DNA from: Bacillota bacterium
GTDB taxonomy: Bacteria; Bacillota; Limnochordia; Darwinibacteriales; DTU012
NCBI GenBank assembly: GCA_012520795.1
Contig: JAAYNP010000051.1
Coordinates: 1 to 33,281, forward strand
Reading direction: 5' to 3'
DNA: 33,281 nt
In this document: piece by piece, positions 16,229 through 25,021 of the stretch
How the letters are laid out: every line of letters begins with the position of its first letter
How positions within the stretch are numbered: the stretch's first letter is position 1
The notes under the pieces: generated by a model
Told to the model about the DNA's origin: nothing
Seen by the model: the letters and a program-made list of their open reading frames with translations, nothing else
Database searches by the model: none
Translations under genes and position numbers: made by a program

Positions 16229-18715
16229 ATGAAATACGGTTATTTCGATGATCACAACAAAGAATATGTCATTACAGACCCCAAGACTCCATATCCGTGG
16301 ATTAACTATTTGGGGTCACAGTCTTTTTTTGGCCTGATTTCCAATACCGCAGGAGGATACTGCTTCTACCGGGATGCGCGGCTGCGCAGGATTACCCGTT
16401 ATCGGTACAACAATGTGCCTGCAGACGCTGGCGGGCGTTATTTTTACATAAACGACAGCGGCGATGTCTGGTCGCCAAGCTGGAAGCCGGTGAAAAAAGA
16501 GCTCAGCTTTTATGAATGCCGCCACGGGCTGGGCTATACCCGGATTGCCGGCGCCAGGAACGGTGTCACGGTAGGCCAGCTGTTTTTTGTACCTCTGGAC
16601 ATGGACTGCGAAGTCCATCAGGTGCAGATCAGGAATGAGAGCAGCGCCGCCAGGGAACTCAGTTTGTTTTCCTTCATCGAATTCTGTCTCTGGGACGCTA
16701 ATGATGATGCCACCAACTTCCAGCGCAATTTCAGTATCGGTGAGGTGGAAGTTGAAGGTTCGGTAATCTACCACAAGACGGAATACCGGGAGCGGCGCAA
16801 TCACTATGCCTTCTACGGAGTCAACGCAGACATTGACGGGTTTGATACGGATCGCGACAGTTTCTTGGGGTTGTACAACGGGTTTTACGAACCGGAAGTG
16901 GTATTGGCCGGGAAAGCAAAAAACTCCATGGCCCACGGCTGGGCGCCAATTGCCTCCCACTGGATCCAGGTGGTTCTGCAGCCCGGTGAGGAAAAAACAT
17001 TGGTATTCATTCTGGGCTATGCGGAAAATGAAAAGCACGAGAAATTTGCCGGTCCCGGTGTGATTAATAAGGCAAAAGCCAAAGCAGTACTCAATCAGTT
17101 CAGAGATGAAACCGCTGTTTCCAGGGCATTGGATGAGTTAAAAGCATACTGGGATCAGCTGCTGGGCAAATATCAGCTTCAAAGCGGCGATGAGAGGCTG
17201 AACCGGGTGGTCAACATCTGGAACCCATATCAATGCATGGTCACCTTCAATCTTTCCCGCAGCGCTTCATATTTCGAGTCCGGGATCGGCCGGGGGATCG
17301 GATTCCGCGATTCCAACCAGGACATCCTGGGCTTTGTCCATCAAGCCCCCAAGCGGGCAAGGGAACGAATCCTGGACCTGGCTGCTACTCAGTTGGAAGA
17401 CGGGAGTGCTTATCATCAGTATCAACCGTTGACCAAGCAGGGTAATGATGCTGTCGGATCCGGGTTCAACGACGATCCCCTGTGGCTGATTGTCAGCACC
17501 GCAGCGTATCTCAAAGAAACGGGAGATTTCTCCATACTCCGTGAACAGGTTCCCTTTGACAGCGTCGAGCACAACAGAGCGTCCTTGTTCGAGCACTTGA
17601 GATGTTCATTTGACCATGTCAACAACAACCTTGGGCCCCACGGGCTGCCTTTGATCGGCCGCGCTGATTGGAACGACTGCCTGAATCTGAACTGCTTTTC
17701 GGAAGAACCGGGTGAACCGTTCCAGACTACCGGGCCTTCACGCGGGCCGGTGGCGGAATCGGTTTTTATTGCCGGGCTATATGTCTATGCCGGCCGGGAT
17801 TATATCGAAATCTGCCGCCACCTCGGCGAGCCGGAGGAAGCGGAGCGTGCCGCCGGGCTGGTTGCGGAGATGGAGCAAAGGGTGCTGGCTCAAGGCTGGG
17901 ACGGCGAGTGGTTCCTTAGAGCGTACGATGCCTTCGGGCAGAAGATCGGCAGCCGTGAATGCGCCGAGGGGCAGATCTTCATCGAACCGCAGGGCTTCTG
18001 CGTCATGGCCGGGATCGGCATCGAATCAGGCTGTGCCGAAAAAGCGCTTGATGCGGTGAAAGAACGGCTGGATACGCCCTACGGCTTGGTTCTGCAGCAG
18101 CCGGCCTATTCCCAGTATTACCTCAACCTCGGGGAAATCAGCTCTTATCCGCCGGGCTATAAAGAGAACGCCGGGATTTTCTGCCATAATAACCCTTGGG
18201 TCGCCTGTGCCGAAGCGGCAATCGGGCGGGGCGGCCGGGCTTTCGATATTTGGCGCAAGATTACACCGGCATACAAAGAGGAAATCAGCGAGATCCACAG
18301 AATGGAACCGTATGTCTATTCCCAGATGATAGCCGGCAAAGATGCGGCGAGGCACGGCGAGGCCAAGAATTCTTGGCTGACGGGGACAGCGGCATGGAGC
18401 TATGTGGCAGTTACTCAGTGGATTTTAGGGATTAAACCTGACTATGACGGTTTGCGGATTGATCCCTGCATCCCCCAGGAATGGACAGGCTATCGAGTCC
18501 GCCGTCACTTCCGCAATGCGGTTTATGACATAACCGTGAAGAATCCCCGGCAGGTGATGAGGGGTGTGGCCAAAATCATTGTAGACGGCACATCCATTGC
18601 AGGCAATATTATACCGGTATTTGGCGATGGTAAAGCACACAGAGTAGAAGTTGAATTAGGAGGAGGTACAGGCAATGATCAACCCAAAACTGCCGGCAAT
18701 ACTTTTCGGTGGTGA
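16229..18715 (+). CDS. cbp: cellobiose phosphorylase (GH94)
   Basis: Splits cellobiose with phosphate into alpha-glucose 1-phosphate and glucose, in the cytoplasm, saving one ATP compared with hydrolysis. The 828 residues resemble clostridial cellobiose phosphorylase over the full length as I recall it, including the N-terminal YPWINYLG and [20 protein letters not shown]. The segment [15 protein letters not shown] contains the catalytic general acid, Asp483 in this count, and the C-terminal [11 protein letters not shown] belongs to the phosphate site region. No signal peptide is present. The start is ATG 16229 after GGGAGG; the frame is open further upstream but overlaps the previous gene. 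The last 41 bases overlap the GH42 gene in another frame, which is a long overlap. Cellodextrin phosphorylase is less likely given the length. Confidence 0.95.
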   Translation: MKYGYFDDHNKEYVITDPKTPYPWINYLGSQSFFGLISNTAGGYCFYRDARLRRITRYRYNNVPADAGGRYFYINDSGDVWSPSWKPVKKELSFYECRHGLGYTRIAGARNGVTVGQLFFVPLDMDCEVHQVQIRNESSAARELSLFSFIEFCLWDANDDATNFQRNFSIGEVEVEGSVIYHKTEYRERRNHYAFYGVNADIDGFDTDRDSFLGLYNGFYEPEVVLAGKAKNSMAHGWAPIASHWIQVVLQPGEEKTLVFILGYAENEKHEKFAGPGVINKAKAKAVLNQFRDETAVSRALDELKAYWDQLLGKYQLQSGDERLNRVVNIWNPYQCMVTFNLSRSASYFESGIGRGIGFRDSNQDILGFVHQAPKRARERILDLAATQLEDGSAYHQYQPLTKQGNDAVGSGFNDDPLWLIVSTAAYLKETGDFSILREQVPFDSVEHNRASLFEHLRCSFDHVNNNLGPHGLPLIGRADWNDCLNLNCFSEEPGEPFQTTGPSRGPVAESVFIAGLYVYAGRDYIEICRHLGEPEEAERAAGLVAEMEQRVLAQGWDGEWFLRAYDAFGQKIGSRECAEGQIFIEPQGFCVMAGIGIESGCAEKALDAVKERLDTPYGLVLQQPAYSQYYLNLGEISSYPPGYKENAGIFCHNNPWVACAEAAIGRGGRAFDIWRKITPAYKEEISEIHRMEPYVYSQMIAGKDAARHGEAKNSWLTGTAAWSYVAVTQWILGIKPDYDGLRIDPCIPQEWTGYRVRRHFRNAVYDITVKNPRQVMRGVAKIIVDGTSIAGNIIPVFGDGKAHRVEVELGGGTGNDQPKTAGNTFRW

Positions 18716-20726
18716 CTATAATCCGGATCAATGGCCTGAGGGAACCTGGCAGGAGGATATGCGCCTGCTCAAGCTGGCGGGAGTCAATATGGTTACAGTC
18801 CCCGTTTTCAGCTGGGCAAAGCTCCAGCCTGCTGAAGACCAGTATGACTTTGAATGGCTGGATCGGGTCCTTGATCTGCTGGCAGAAAACGGCATCTACG
18901 CATGCCTTGCCACGTCAACCGCCGCCCAGCCGGCGTGGATGTCTTTAAAATACCCTGAGGTTATGCCTGTGGATGTCTACGGCCGTAAGCGGAACCACGG
19001 CAAGCGGGTCAATTTCTGTCCCAACAGCAGAGCATACAGGGAGTTTTCATCGAGGCTCGCCCGGAAACTGGCTGAACGGTATAAAGACCACCCGGCGCTG
19101 TTATACTGGCGGGTAGCCAATGAATACGGCACCTACTGTTATTGCGACAACTGTGCCAAAGCTTTCCGCGAATGGCTTAAGGAGCGCTGCGGTACCATTG
19201 AAGAACTGAACCGAAGGTGGAACTTGAGTTTTTGGGGCCATACTGTATACAGCTGGGAAGAAATCACCGTTCCTTCCGAGCTTAATGACGACAACAAATG
19301 GTACCAGCCAAAGGCTTTGGATTATATGCGCTTTATGACCGATTCAACCATAGAATGTTTCCTTGGGGAATATCGGGCCATTAAAGAGGTAACCCCTCAT
19401 CTGATGGTGACCACCAATATTTCCGGGTACATCAAGAAGCTTGATCAGTTCAAGTGGGCTCAATATGTGGATATTGTGTCCTGGGACAACTATCCCCGGC
19501 CGGAGCACCGCATGAGTGTTGTTGCCCTCAAGCACGATTTGATGCGGGGGCTTAAGAACGGTCAACCGTACATTCTCGCCGAGCAGACACCCAGCAGCCA
19601 GAACTGGCAGCCTTACAATATACTCAAGCGTCCCGGTGTGATGCGCCTCCTGAGTTACCAGGCTTTGGCCCGCGGAGCGGATACAGTGATGTTCTTCCAG
19701 ATGCGGCAGTCGAAGGCCGGGGTGGAAAAACTGCATGGAGCTTTAATCTCCCATGCGGGCCATGAACACACCCGGGTCTTCAAGGAGTGTGCCCGATTGG
19801 GTGCAGAGCTGAGAAATATTGGTGCAAGGTTCCTCGATTCCCGGATCCAGGCCAAGGCCGCTATCATGTTTGACTGGGACAACTGGTGGGCGGTGGAGCT
19901 GTGCAGCGGGCCAAGCCGTGACCTCGATTATTTCGACCAGGTTGAGAAGTACTATCATGCATTATGGAAGCTGAACATCGCAACCGATATCATTCAGCCG
20001 AATGCCGATTTGAGCAAATATGATTTGGTGATCGCCCCGCTTTTGTACATGACAAAACCGGGTACTGCCAAAAACATCGAAAACTATGTCCGCGGCGGGG
20101 GGACTTTTGTAACCTCCTTCTTCAGCGGAATTGTAGATGAAAACGACCATGTGATTCTAGGTGGATACCCAGGGGAGCTTAAGGATGTCCTCGGTATCTG
20201 GGTTGAGGAGATTGACGGCTTGCTTCCGGATATGAAGAATGGAATCGTCATGAACCAGCCCTTAGGGGAACTGAACGGTACATATGCATGTGGTTTAATC
20301 TGCGATCTGCTCCACTTAAGGGGGGCGGAAGCGCTGGCAGTCTATGAGACCGACTTCTATGCCGGGCGGCCCTGCCTGACCAGCAATCAATTCGGGAAAG
20401 GCACCGCCTATTACGTGGCAACTGATCCGGAGCAGCAGTTTGTAGATCAGTTCGTCAAGTACCTATGTGAGTTGAGAGGACTTAAACCGCCCCTTGATGT
20501 GCCTGGAGGCGTGGAGGTTACCCAGAGGCATAAAGGGGATCAGGAGTTCATCTTTGTCCTGAATCACGATCGAGCAGAGGCGGAAATCGATTTAGGCTGC
20601 AAGAAGTACCTGGATCTAATCTCAGGGAAGGAAAAGCAGGGGCGGATCAGGCTGCCCGGTCTAGATGTGCTTATTTTGGAAGAAGTGCAGAGAGCATTTG
20701 GAAGCAATTACGTGACAAGGAGTTGA
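18675..20726 (+). CDS. beta-galactosidase (GH42)
   Basis: Glycoside hydrolase that removes terminal beta-galactose, by retention. The 683 residues have the three-domain layout of GH42: a TIM barrel to about 390, a trimerisation domain to about 600 and a small beta domain. Catalytic acid Glu150 lies in RVANEYG and nucleophile Glu303 in LAEQTPS. A Cys cluster just after the acid ([10 protein letters not shown] at about 155-164) matches the zinc-binding loop known in GH42. There is no signal peptide. The ATG is about six bases after AGGAGGAGGT and lies inside the end of the GH94 gene. Four bases separate it from the next gene. The related activity alpha-L-arabinopyranosidase occurs in GH42 and is not excluded. 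Confidence 0.93.
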   Translation: MINPKLPAILFGGDYNPDQWPEGTWQEDMRLLKLAGVNMVTVPVFSWAKLQPAEDQYDFEWLDRVLDLLAENGIYACLATSTAAQPAWMSLKYPEVMPVDVYGRKRNHGKRVNFCPNSRAYREFSSRLARKLAERYKDHPALLYWRVANEYGTYCYCDNCAKAFREWLKERCGTIEELNRRWNLSFWGHTVYSWEEITVPSELNDDNKWYQPKALDYMRFMTDSTIECFLGEYRAIKEVTPHLMVTTNISGYIKKLDQFKWAQYVDIVSWDNYPRPEHRMSVVALKHDLMRGLKNGQPYILAEQTPSSQNWQPYNILKRPGVMRLLSYQALARGADTVMFFQMRQSKAGVEKLHGALISHAGHEHTRVFKECARLGAELRNIGARFLDSRIQAKAAIMFDWDNWWAVELCSGPSRDLDYFDQVEKYYHALWKLNIATDIIQPNADLSKYDLVIAPLLYMTKPGTAKNIENYVRGGGTFVTSFFSGIVDENDHVILGGYPGELKDVLGIWVEEIDGLLPDMKNGIVMNQPLGELNGTYACGLICDLLHLRGAEALAVYETDFYAGRPCLTSNQFGKGTAYYVATDPEQQFVDQFVKYLCELRGLKPPLDVPGGVEVTQRHKGDQEFIFVLNHDRAEAEIDLGCKKYLDLISGKEKQGRIRLPGLDVLILEEVQRAFGSNYVTRS

Positions 20727-20730
20727 TTGC

Positions 20731-22485
20731 ATGCCCAAAATCGAACAGCATCAAGTACCGGATACACTGACATTGGAAGAAAGGGCGGAGCTCGCCCTTA
20801 ACGCTTTGATTGGAGTCGCCGACGAGGATTATGAGTATATTCCCTTTTTCAACGGCAATTTCAAGGCAAAGCCTGCTTATATGACCCATGGCAACTGGGA
20901 CTTTGGTTCAAGCCACGGGAGGCTGGTAGATGCCGTTATCCTGGCCCGGGCTATGACCGGCAGCGATTTTGGCGCCGATGTGGAGATGCACTACCGGCGC
21001 AACCTCCTAAGCTTTTTTCGGAAAGACGGCCTTAATTACCGGCGCAATACGTTTACTGAGGATATCATTACGGAGCATATGGCCGAATTTGTGGAAAGTG
21101 CCGGCATGATTGATCAAAGATCAGTGCTGCTGGGGCTTACCACCTGGTTCATCGCCACTGGGGATGAAGGGGCAAAAGAGGCGGCGGACAAACTCTGTGC
21201 AGGATTGAAGCGGATTGCCCGCAAGGAAAGGGACTCATGGTACTATCCCGCCAGTGAATGGACGGAAAAAGGCTGGCCCTCTTTTGATGCTGTTCACACT
21301 CGCCTAGCTCCGGATCCAGCCGCCATGTGGGGGCGTCAGATTGGGCCTTTGTACCGCTATTACCGGATTACCGGCAATATGGACGCCTATGACCTGGCTG
21401 AGAACTTTGCCGCCAACATCATTCACCGCAGCGGAGTTTTCAATGCCGACGGTAGTTTCAACGGAGCTTTAGGGTACCGCAACGGGCATTTCCATACCCG
21501 GATGGGGACCCTGGCTTCTCTGGCTGTTTTTGGCTATCATACCCGCGATGCTTCCATCATAGAGTTTGTCAAGAAATCCTACGACTGGGCATTGACTCAG
21601 TGCACAGCCTTCGGCTGGACACCGGGAGATATGCACGATCAACGTTTTGAGCATGAAACCTGCACTCTGGTGGATGCCGTTCACACCGGGATCATCCTGG
21701 CTCGTTCAGGATATCCCGAGTACTGGGGCTGTGTGGAGCGGTTCTTGCGGAATCACTTGACTGAATCGCAGCTTGTTGATATTGACTGGATTGAGGAATT
21801 GGACCACAAAGGGCTGGACATTCCCAAGCAAAGGACCTACTACAAAGTTGCCCAGAGATTGCGGGGCGCCTTCTCGGGATATGGAGCCCCCAACGATTTT
21901 GTATATGATGGAGAATGGGGCAGAGGACACATCATGGATGTCCAAACCTGCTGTCTGGGAGCGGGGACGAGGGGCCTGTATGTTGCTTGGAGCAGCATTG
22001 TCACTGAGGATTCGGGACGGGTCTGGATTAATCTGCTGTTGAACCATACCAGCCGCTGGCTGACTATGAAGAGCTGGATGCCCCATGAAGGGCGGATCGA
22101 TTTGGAAATCAGACAAGGAATCCCGGAGCTTTTAATCCGGATTCCGGAATGGGTGCCGTTTGGTACAGTGCGTATGACTGTCGAGGGGAGCGGCGAAACA
22201 ACCACCAAAACCGGCAGGCAGCTGCCGTGGGTCAAAAAGGTGTTCATGAAACTGGGTGCCCTAAAAGAGGGAACCAGGGTTACAATCACCTTTCCCTTAA
22301 ATGAGCGGAGGACAGTGGAGGTTGCCTCAGGATTGGAATACGATGTCAAATGGCGGGGTGATGATGTGATCCGCATCGATCCACCGGGGACATACTACCC
22401 GCTGTACACCAACCGCCGGATCCAGGCACCTGCTGGACTGAAGCCGAAGGTGTTGGCTTGTGATGAAGGGCCTGCGCTTGTCTGA
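20731..22485 (+). CDS. GH127-like beta-L-arabinofuranosidase
   Basis: Probable cysteine-dependent glycoside hydrolase of the GH127/GH146 superfamily with an (alpha/alpha)6 barrel followed by a beta domain (584 residues). In the characterised enzyme HypBA1 a zinc ion is held by Glu, Cys and a Cys-Cys pair, whose first Cys is the nucleophile. The same set is visible here: Glu309 and Cys311 in HETC, and Cys407-Cys408 in QTCCLG. Overall similarity to well-studied members appears low, so the substrate (beta-L-arabinofuranose or another sugar) is inferred. No signal peptide. The start ATG 20731 lies four bases after the GH42 stop, with AAGGAG just before. The gene is shorter than typical GH127 enzymes of about 650 residues. 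Confidence 0.75.
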   Translation: MPKIEQHQVPDTLTLEERAELALNALIGVADEDYEYIPFFNGNFKAKPAYMTHGNWDFGSSHGRLVDAVILARAMTGSDFGADVEMHYRRNLLSFFRKDGLNYRRNTFTEDIITEHMAEFVESAGMIDQRSVLLGLTTWFIATGDEGAKEAADKLCAGLKRIARKERDSWYYPASEWTEKGWPSFDAVHTRLAPDPAAMWGRQIGPLYRYYRITGNMDAYDLAENFAANIIHRSGVFNADGSFNGALGYRNGHFHTRMGTLASLAVFGYHTRDASIIEFVKKSYDWALTQCTAFGWTPGDMHDQRFEHETCTLVDAVHTGIILARSGYPEYWGCVERFLRNHLTESQLVDIDWIEELDHKGLDIPKQRTYYKVAQRLRGAFSGYGAPNDFVYDGEWGRGHIMDVQTCCLGAGTRGLYVAWSSIVTEDSGRVWINLLLNHTSRWLTMKSWMPHEGRIDLEIRQGIPELLIRIPEWVPFGTVRMTVEGSGETTTKTGRQLPWVKKVFMKLGALKEGTRVTITFPLNERRTVEVASGLEYDVKWRGDDVIRIDPPGTYYPLYTNRRIQAPAGLKPKVLACDEGPALV

Positions 22486-22499
22486 GGGGAGGGATCTGC

Positions 22500-23960
22500 A
22501 TGAATCATGCGGAGATTAAACCGGCGGCCATGGATTGGGAGCCTTTGAACCGCTCAGCGCCTGAGTGGTTTCGCGACGCAAAGTTCGGCATGTTCTTTCA
22601 CTGGGGGCCTTACAGTGTGCCGGCTTACGAGAACGAATGGTATTCCCGGAACATGTACAACAAGGGATTGGCACAGAACAGGTACCATGTGGAAAAATAC
22701 GGCAAGCTCAGCAAGTTTGGCTACAAGGATTTCTACCCGCTGTTCACGGGTGAGCGGTTTGACCCAGAGTTTTGGGCGGAGCTGATGAAGAACGCCGGCG
22801 TCAAGTACGGCGGTATCGTCACCGAGCATGCCGACAACTTTTCCATGTGGGACAGCAGAGTCAATCCCGTAAATGCGGCCAATTACGGCCCGAAGCGGGA
22901 TGTCGTAGGCGAGCTGGAAAAAGCGATCCGGGCAAAAGGCCTGCGGTTTGTCGCCACATTCCACCACCAGTGGCTGTGGGGTTGGTTTATGTCCACTGAT
23001 CCCAATGCCGATGTGTACGATCCGGCGAACGAAATATTCTACGGCAAGGCGCTGCCTCTGGAAACCAACCGCTATATCCCCTGGCGGCTGCCGGATGATG
23101 ATTTCTGCCGCGTGTGGATGGAAAAGGTGATTGAAGTCATCGATGCTTATGATCCTGATTTGATCTACTTTGACAGCCGGGCGAACGTCATCTCTGAACG
23201 TTACAAATATGAGTTGGCGGATTATTACTACAACAAAAGCGGCGGCCGTGGCGATCGGATCATCACCTACAAACAGGAGGATTTTCCTAAAGGAGTGGGC
23301 ATCCCGGACATAGAGTGCGGGCGGTTCTCCACCGTGCAGAGCTTCCCCTGGCAGACAGATGACCGCTTGGAAGCGAGGCGCACTTGGTGTTATGTGCAGG
23401 ATCCCCGGTACAAGCCGGCTGTCAGTATCATCCACCAGCTGTGCGATGTGGTGAGCAAAAACGGTAATTTGCTGCTTAATGTCGGGCCTAAGGCGGACGG
23501 CACCTTTGCCGATGAGGCGGTGGCCGAGCTTAAGGAAGTGGGCAGGTGGCTGGCAGATTTTGGCGAAGCGATCTACGGCACCAGGCCGTTTGTGGTCCAT
23601 GGCGAAGGGATAAGCGTCGTGGACGACAAAAACTTCGATGTGGCCCAGATTGAAGAGCAGACCCGCCAAGGCGTGTTCAGTGTACAGGGAGAGATGGATT
23701 TTACCGCCAATGACCTGCGTTTCACCACCAAGGGCAATGTGCTCTATGTGATTATGCTGGGCATACCGGAGCAGGGCGTAGTAAAGATTGCCAACCTGCG
23801 GCAGGGGGAAGGCCTGGCATCGAAGGAGATCGAGTCCATCGGCATCCTGGGAGGAGCGCAATGCCTTTCATGGCAGCGAAACAGCGCCCACCTGGAGATA
23901 GCGCTCGAAGGCAGGCTGCCGTCGCAATACGCCAATGTGCTTAAGATAACCTATTGTTGA
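22500..23960 (+). CDS. alpha-L-fucosidase (GH29)
   Basis: Retaining hydrolase that removes terminal alpha-L-fucose. Of 486 residues, the first 340 or so form the GH29 barrel: WFRDAKFGMFFHWGPYSVP at residues 22-40, the TEHADNFSMWDS segment near 108-119, and Asp225 in DLIYFDS as the expected nucleophile. The segment NGNLLLNVGPKADG is typical for the family. A beta-sandwich domain makes up the C-terminus. No signal peptide is seen, whereas many GH29 enzymes are secreted. The ATG follows GGGGAGGGA by six bases and lies 14 bases after the GH127-like gene. It ends the operon, before a bidirectional terminator. Confidence 0.93.
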   Translation: MNHAEIKPAAMDWEPLNRSAPEWFRDAKFGMFFHWGPYSVPAYENEWYSRNMYNKGLAQNRYHVEKYGKLSKFGYKDFYPLFTGERFDPEFWAELMKNAGVKYGGIVTEHADNFSMWDSRVNPVNAANYGPKRDVVGELEKAIRAKGLRFVATFHHQWLWGWFMSTDPNADVYDPANEIFYGKALPLETNRYIPWRLPDDDFCRVWMEKVIEVIDAYDPDLIYFDSRANVISERYKYELADYYYNKSGGRGDRIITYKQEDFPKGVGIPDIECGRFSTVQSFPWQTDDRLEARRTWCYVQDPRYKPAVSIIHQLCDVVSKNGNLLLNVGPKADGTFADEAVAELKEVGRWLADFGEAIYGTRPFVVHGEGISVVDDKNFDVAQIEEQTRQGVFSVQGEMDFTANDLRFTTKGNVLYVIMLGIPEQGVVKIANLRQGEGLASKEIESIGILGGAQCLSWQRNSAHLEIALEGRLPSQYANVLKITYC

Positions 23961-23973
23961 GTGATAGCAAAGC

Positions 23974-24013
23974 AAAAGCCGTTAGTGCCTTTTGCAGGTA
24001 CCAACGGCTTTTT
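23974..24013. terminator. bidirectional terminator between convergent genes
   Basis: AAAAGCCGTT at 23974-23983 pairs with AACGGCTTTTT at 24003-24013, with A and T runs on both sides, so it can end transcription from either direction. The stem extends imperfectly inward (AGTGCC with GGTACC) and outward (GAGTGAT near 23959 with ATCACTC near 24027). Confidence 0.85.
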
Positions 24014-24034
24014 AGCTGTGATCACTCGGGTATA

Positions 24035-24592
24035 TTACTCAGGCATCGGTTCTCCAGTGGTATTCGGCTTGATCACAATCCAGCAGATCCTTGTCTCCCA
24101 TTTGGCGGCATCCAGAGGATTGAGGGTGAGCCTGCCGTCGGTGACTTCCACGGTCATTGATTTGATCAGCCATTCGCGGTTGCGTGTCTTCACATTGTGC
24201 CAGAAGATAACATTTTCCGCTTTCAGGGAAATGTTGGTACCCCAAGCCTCGCCGACGCAGATTTCCACATCATACAAGCCGTTTTCCAGTTCAATTTCCC
24301 AAACTTTACCGTTGCGCATATGGGTCATGGTTGAGCGGAGAATATCCCAGGTGTTTGCCTGCGGTGGATCTGCAGCGTCTCTGTTGCGGGCCATTGTTTC
24401 CGCCTGTTCCCAACCGTAGACCAGGCCGTTATCCTTCGGTCCGAACTCTTCGTGGTAGTCCGGAAGCCAGCCTTCAGGCACAGGTGTGTCCTTGTCCTGG
24501 AAATTGATCCTGATTTCTTGTGCCGCGGCAAAGGCACCGAAAACCAGGAACAATGCAAATATCAACACAATAACTCTGCTCATTGATCTCAT
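24035..24592 (-). CDS. secreted malectin-like domain protein
   Basis: Exported protein of 185 residues. The signal peptide covers about the first 26 residues, with a likely cut in FAAA-QE. The mature part resembles the malectin/galactose-binding domains linked to plant-cell-wall esterases and lyases: INFQDKDTPVPEGWLPDY at the start, a GLVYGWEQ turn, KVWEIELENGLYDVEICVGE in the middle, and SMTVEVTDGRLTL near the end. No catalytic motif is seen, so it is probably a free carbohydrate-binding protein. The start at 24592 is seven bases after GGAGGG (24600-24605 on the minus strand). Longer in-frame starts upstream lack such a site. It converges with the glycosidase operon. Confidence 0.75.
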   Translation of the reverse strand: MRSMSRVIVLIFALFLVFGAFAAAQEIRINFQDKDTPVPEGWLPDYHEEFGPKDNGLVYGWEQAETMARNRDAADPPQANTWDILRSTMTHMRNGKVWEIELENGLYDVEICVGEAWGTNISLKAENVIFWHNVKTRNREWLIKSMTVEVTDGRLTLNPLDAAKWETRICWIVIKPNTTGEPMPE

Positions 24593-24605
24593 ATACTTTC
24601 CCTCC

Positions 24606-25009
24606 GCACACTTGGTATTTTTTGCTTGTCGCAGTAACAACTAAACATTAAGCTAAACAACACAATGCTTTATTGTAAACCCCTGATCCCGCTTCTCCTT
24701 TCATCCCTCCTTTGATGTTGATATTGCCACCTTGATGGAGATCTGTTTGGGAATTGCGGTGATTGGCGCAGCCCAATACTCGCGCTTATAAGTTTTCCCC
24801 GTTTAATATGAAATTCCTGCTAAATTTTTGCAGAAGAACAAGCGGATGTCATTCGGTTTCGAGAAAGAGCGGTAGGGAGAGACTCAGCAGAAAACGGAAG
24901 CTGTGCCGCGAAGGCAGGTAAATATTTAGAAATGGCGTTTATCATGCATAGGAGGAAGAAACTTTCCTTCCAAGAATATACAATCTAGAGGCTGACGATT
25001 TTGGCAGGC
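24606..25009. other. divergent control region between the malectin-like and rhamnosidase-like genes
   Basis: About 400 bases without a gene. The minus-strand promoter was not found with confidence. CTAAAC occurs twice with a 12-base period at about 24644-24661. Toward the rhamnosidase gene a dyad GGAGGAAGAAACTTTCCTTCC (two arms either side of AAAC) lies at 24951-24971, followed by AATATACAAT at about 24975-24984, where TACAAT could be a -10. The GGAGG inside the dyad is not followed by a usable start codon. No RNA gene was recognised. Confidence 0.4.
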
Positions 25010-25021
25010 GAGGTGAAATCG

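Noticed and set aside
22554-23861. Open minus-strand frame of 435 codons
   Set aside because: It lies fully antisense to the GH29 fucosidase gene, has no ribosome binding site, and its translation is His- and Pro-rich as expected for a mirror frame.
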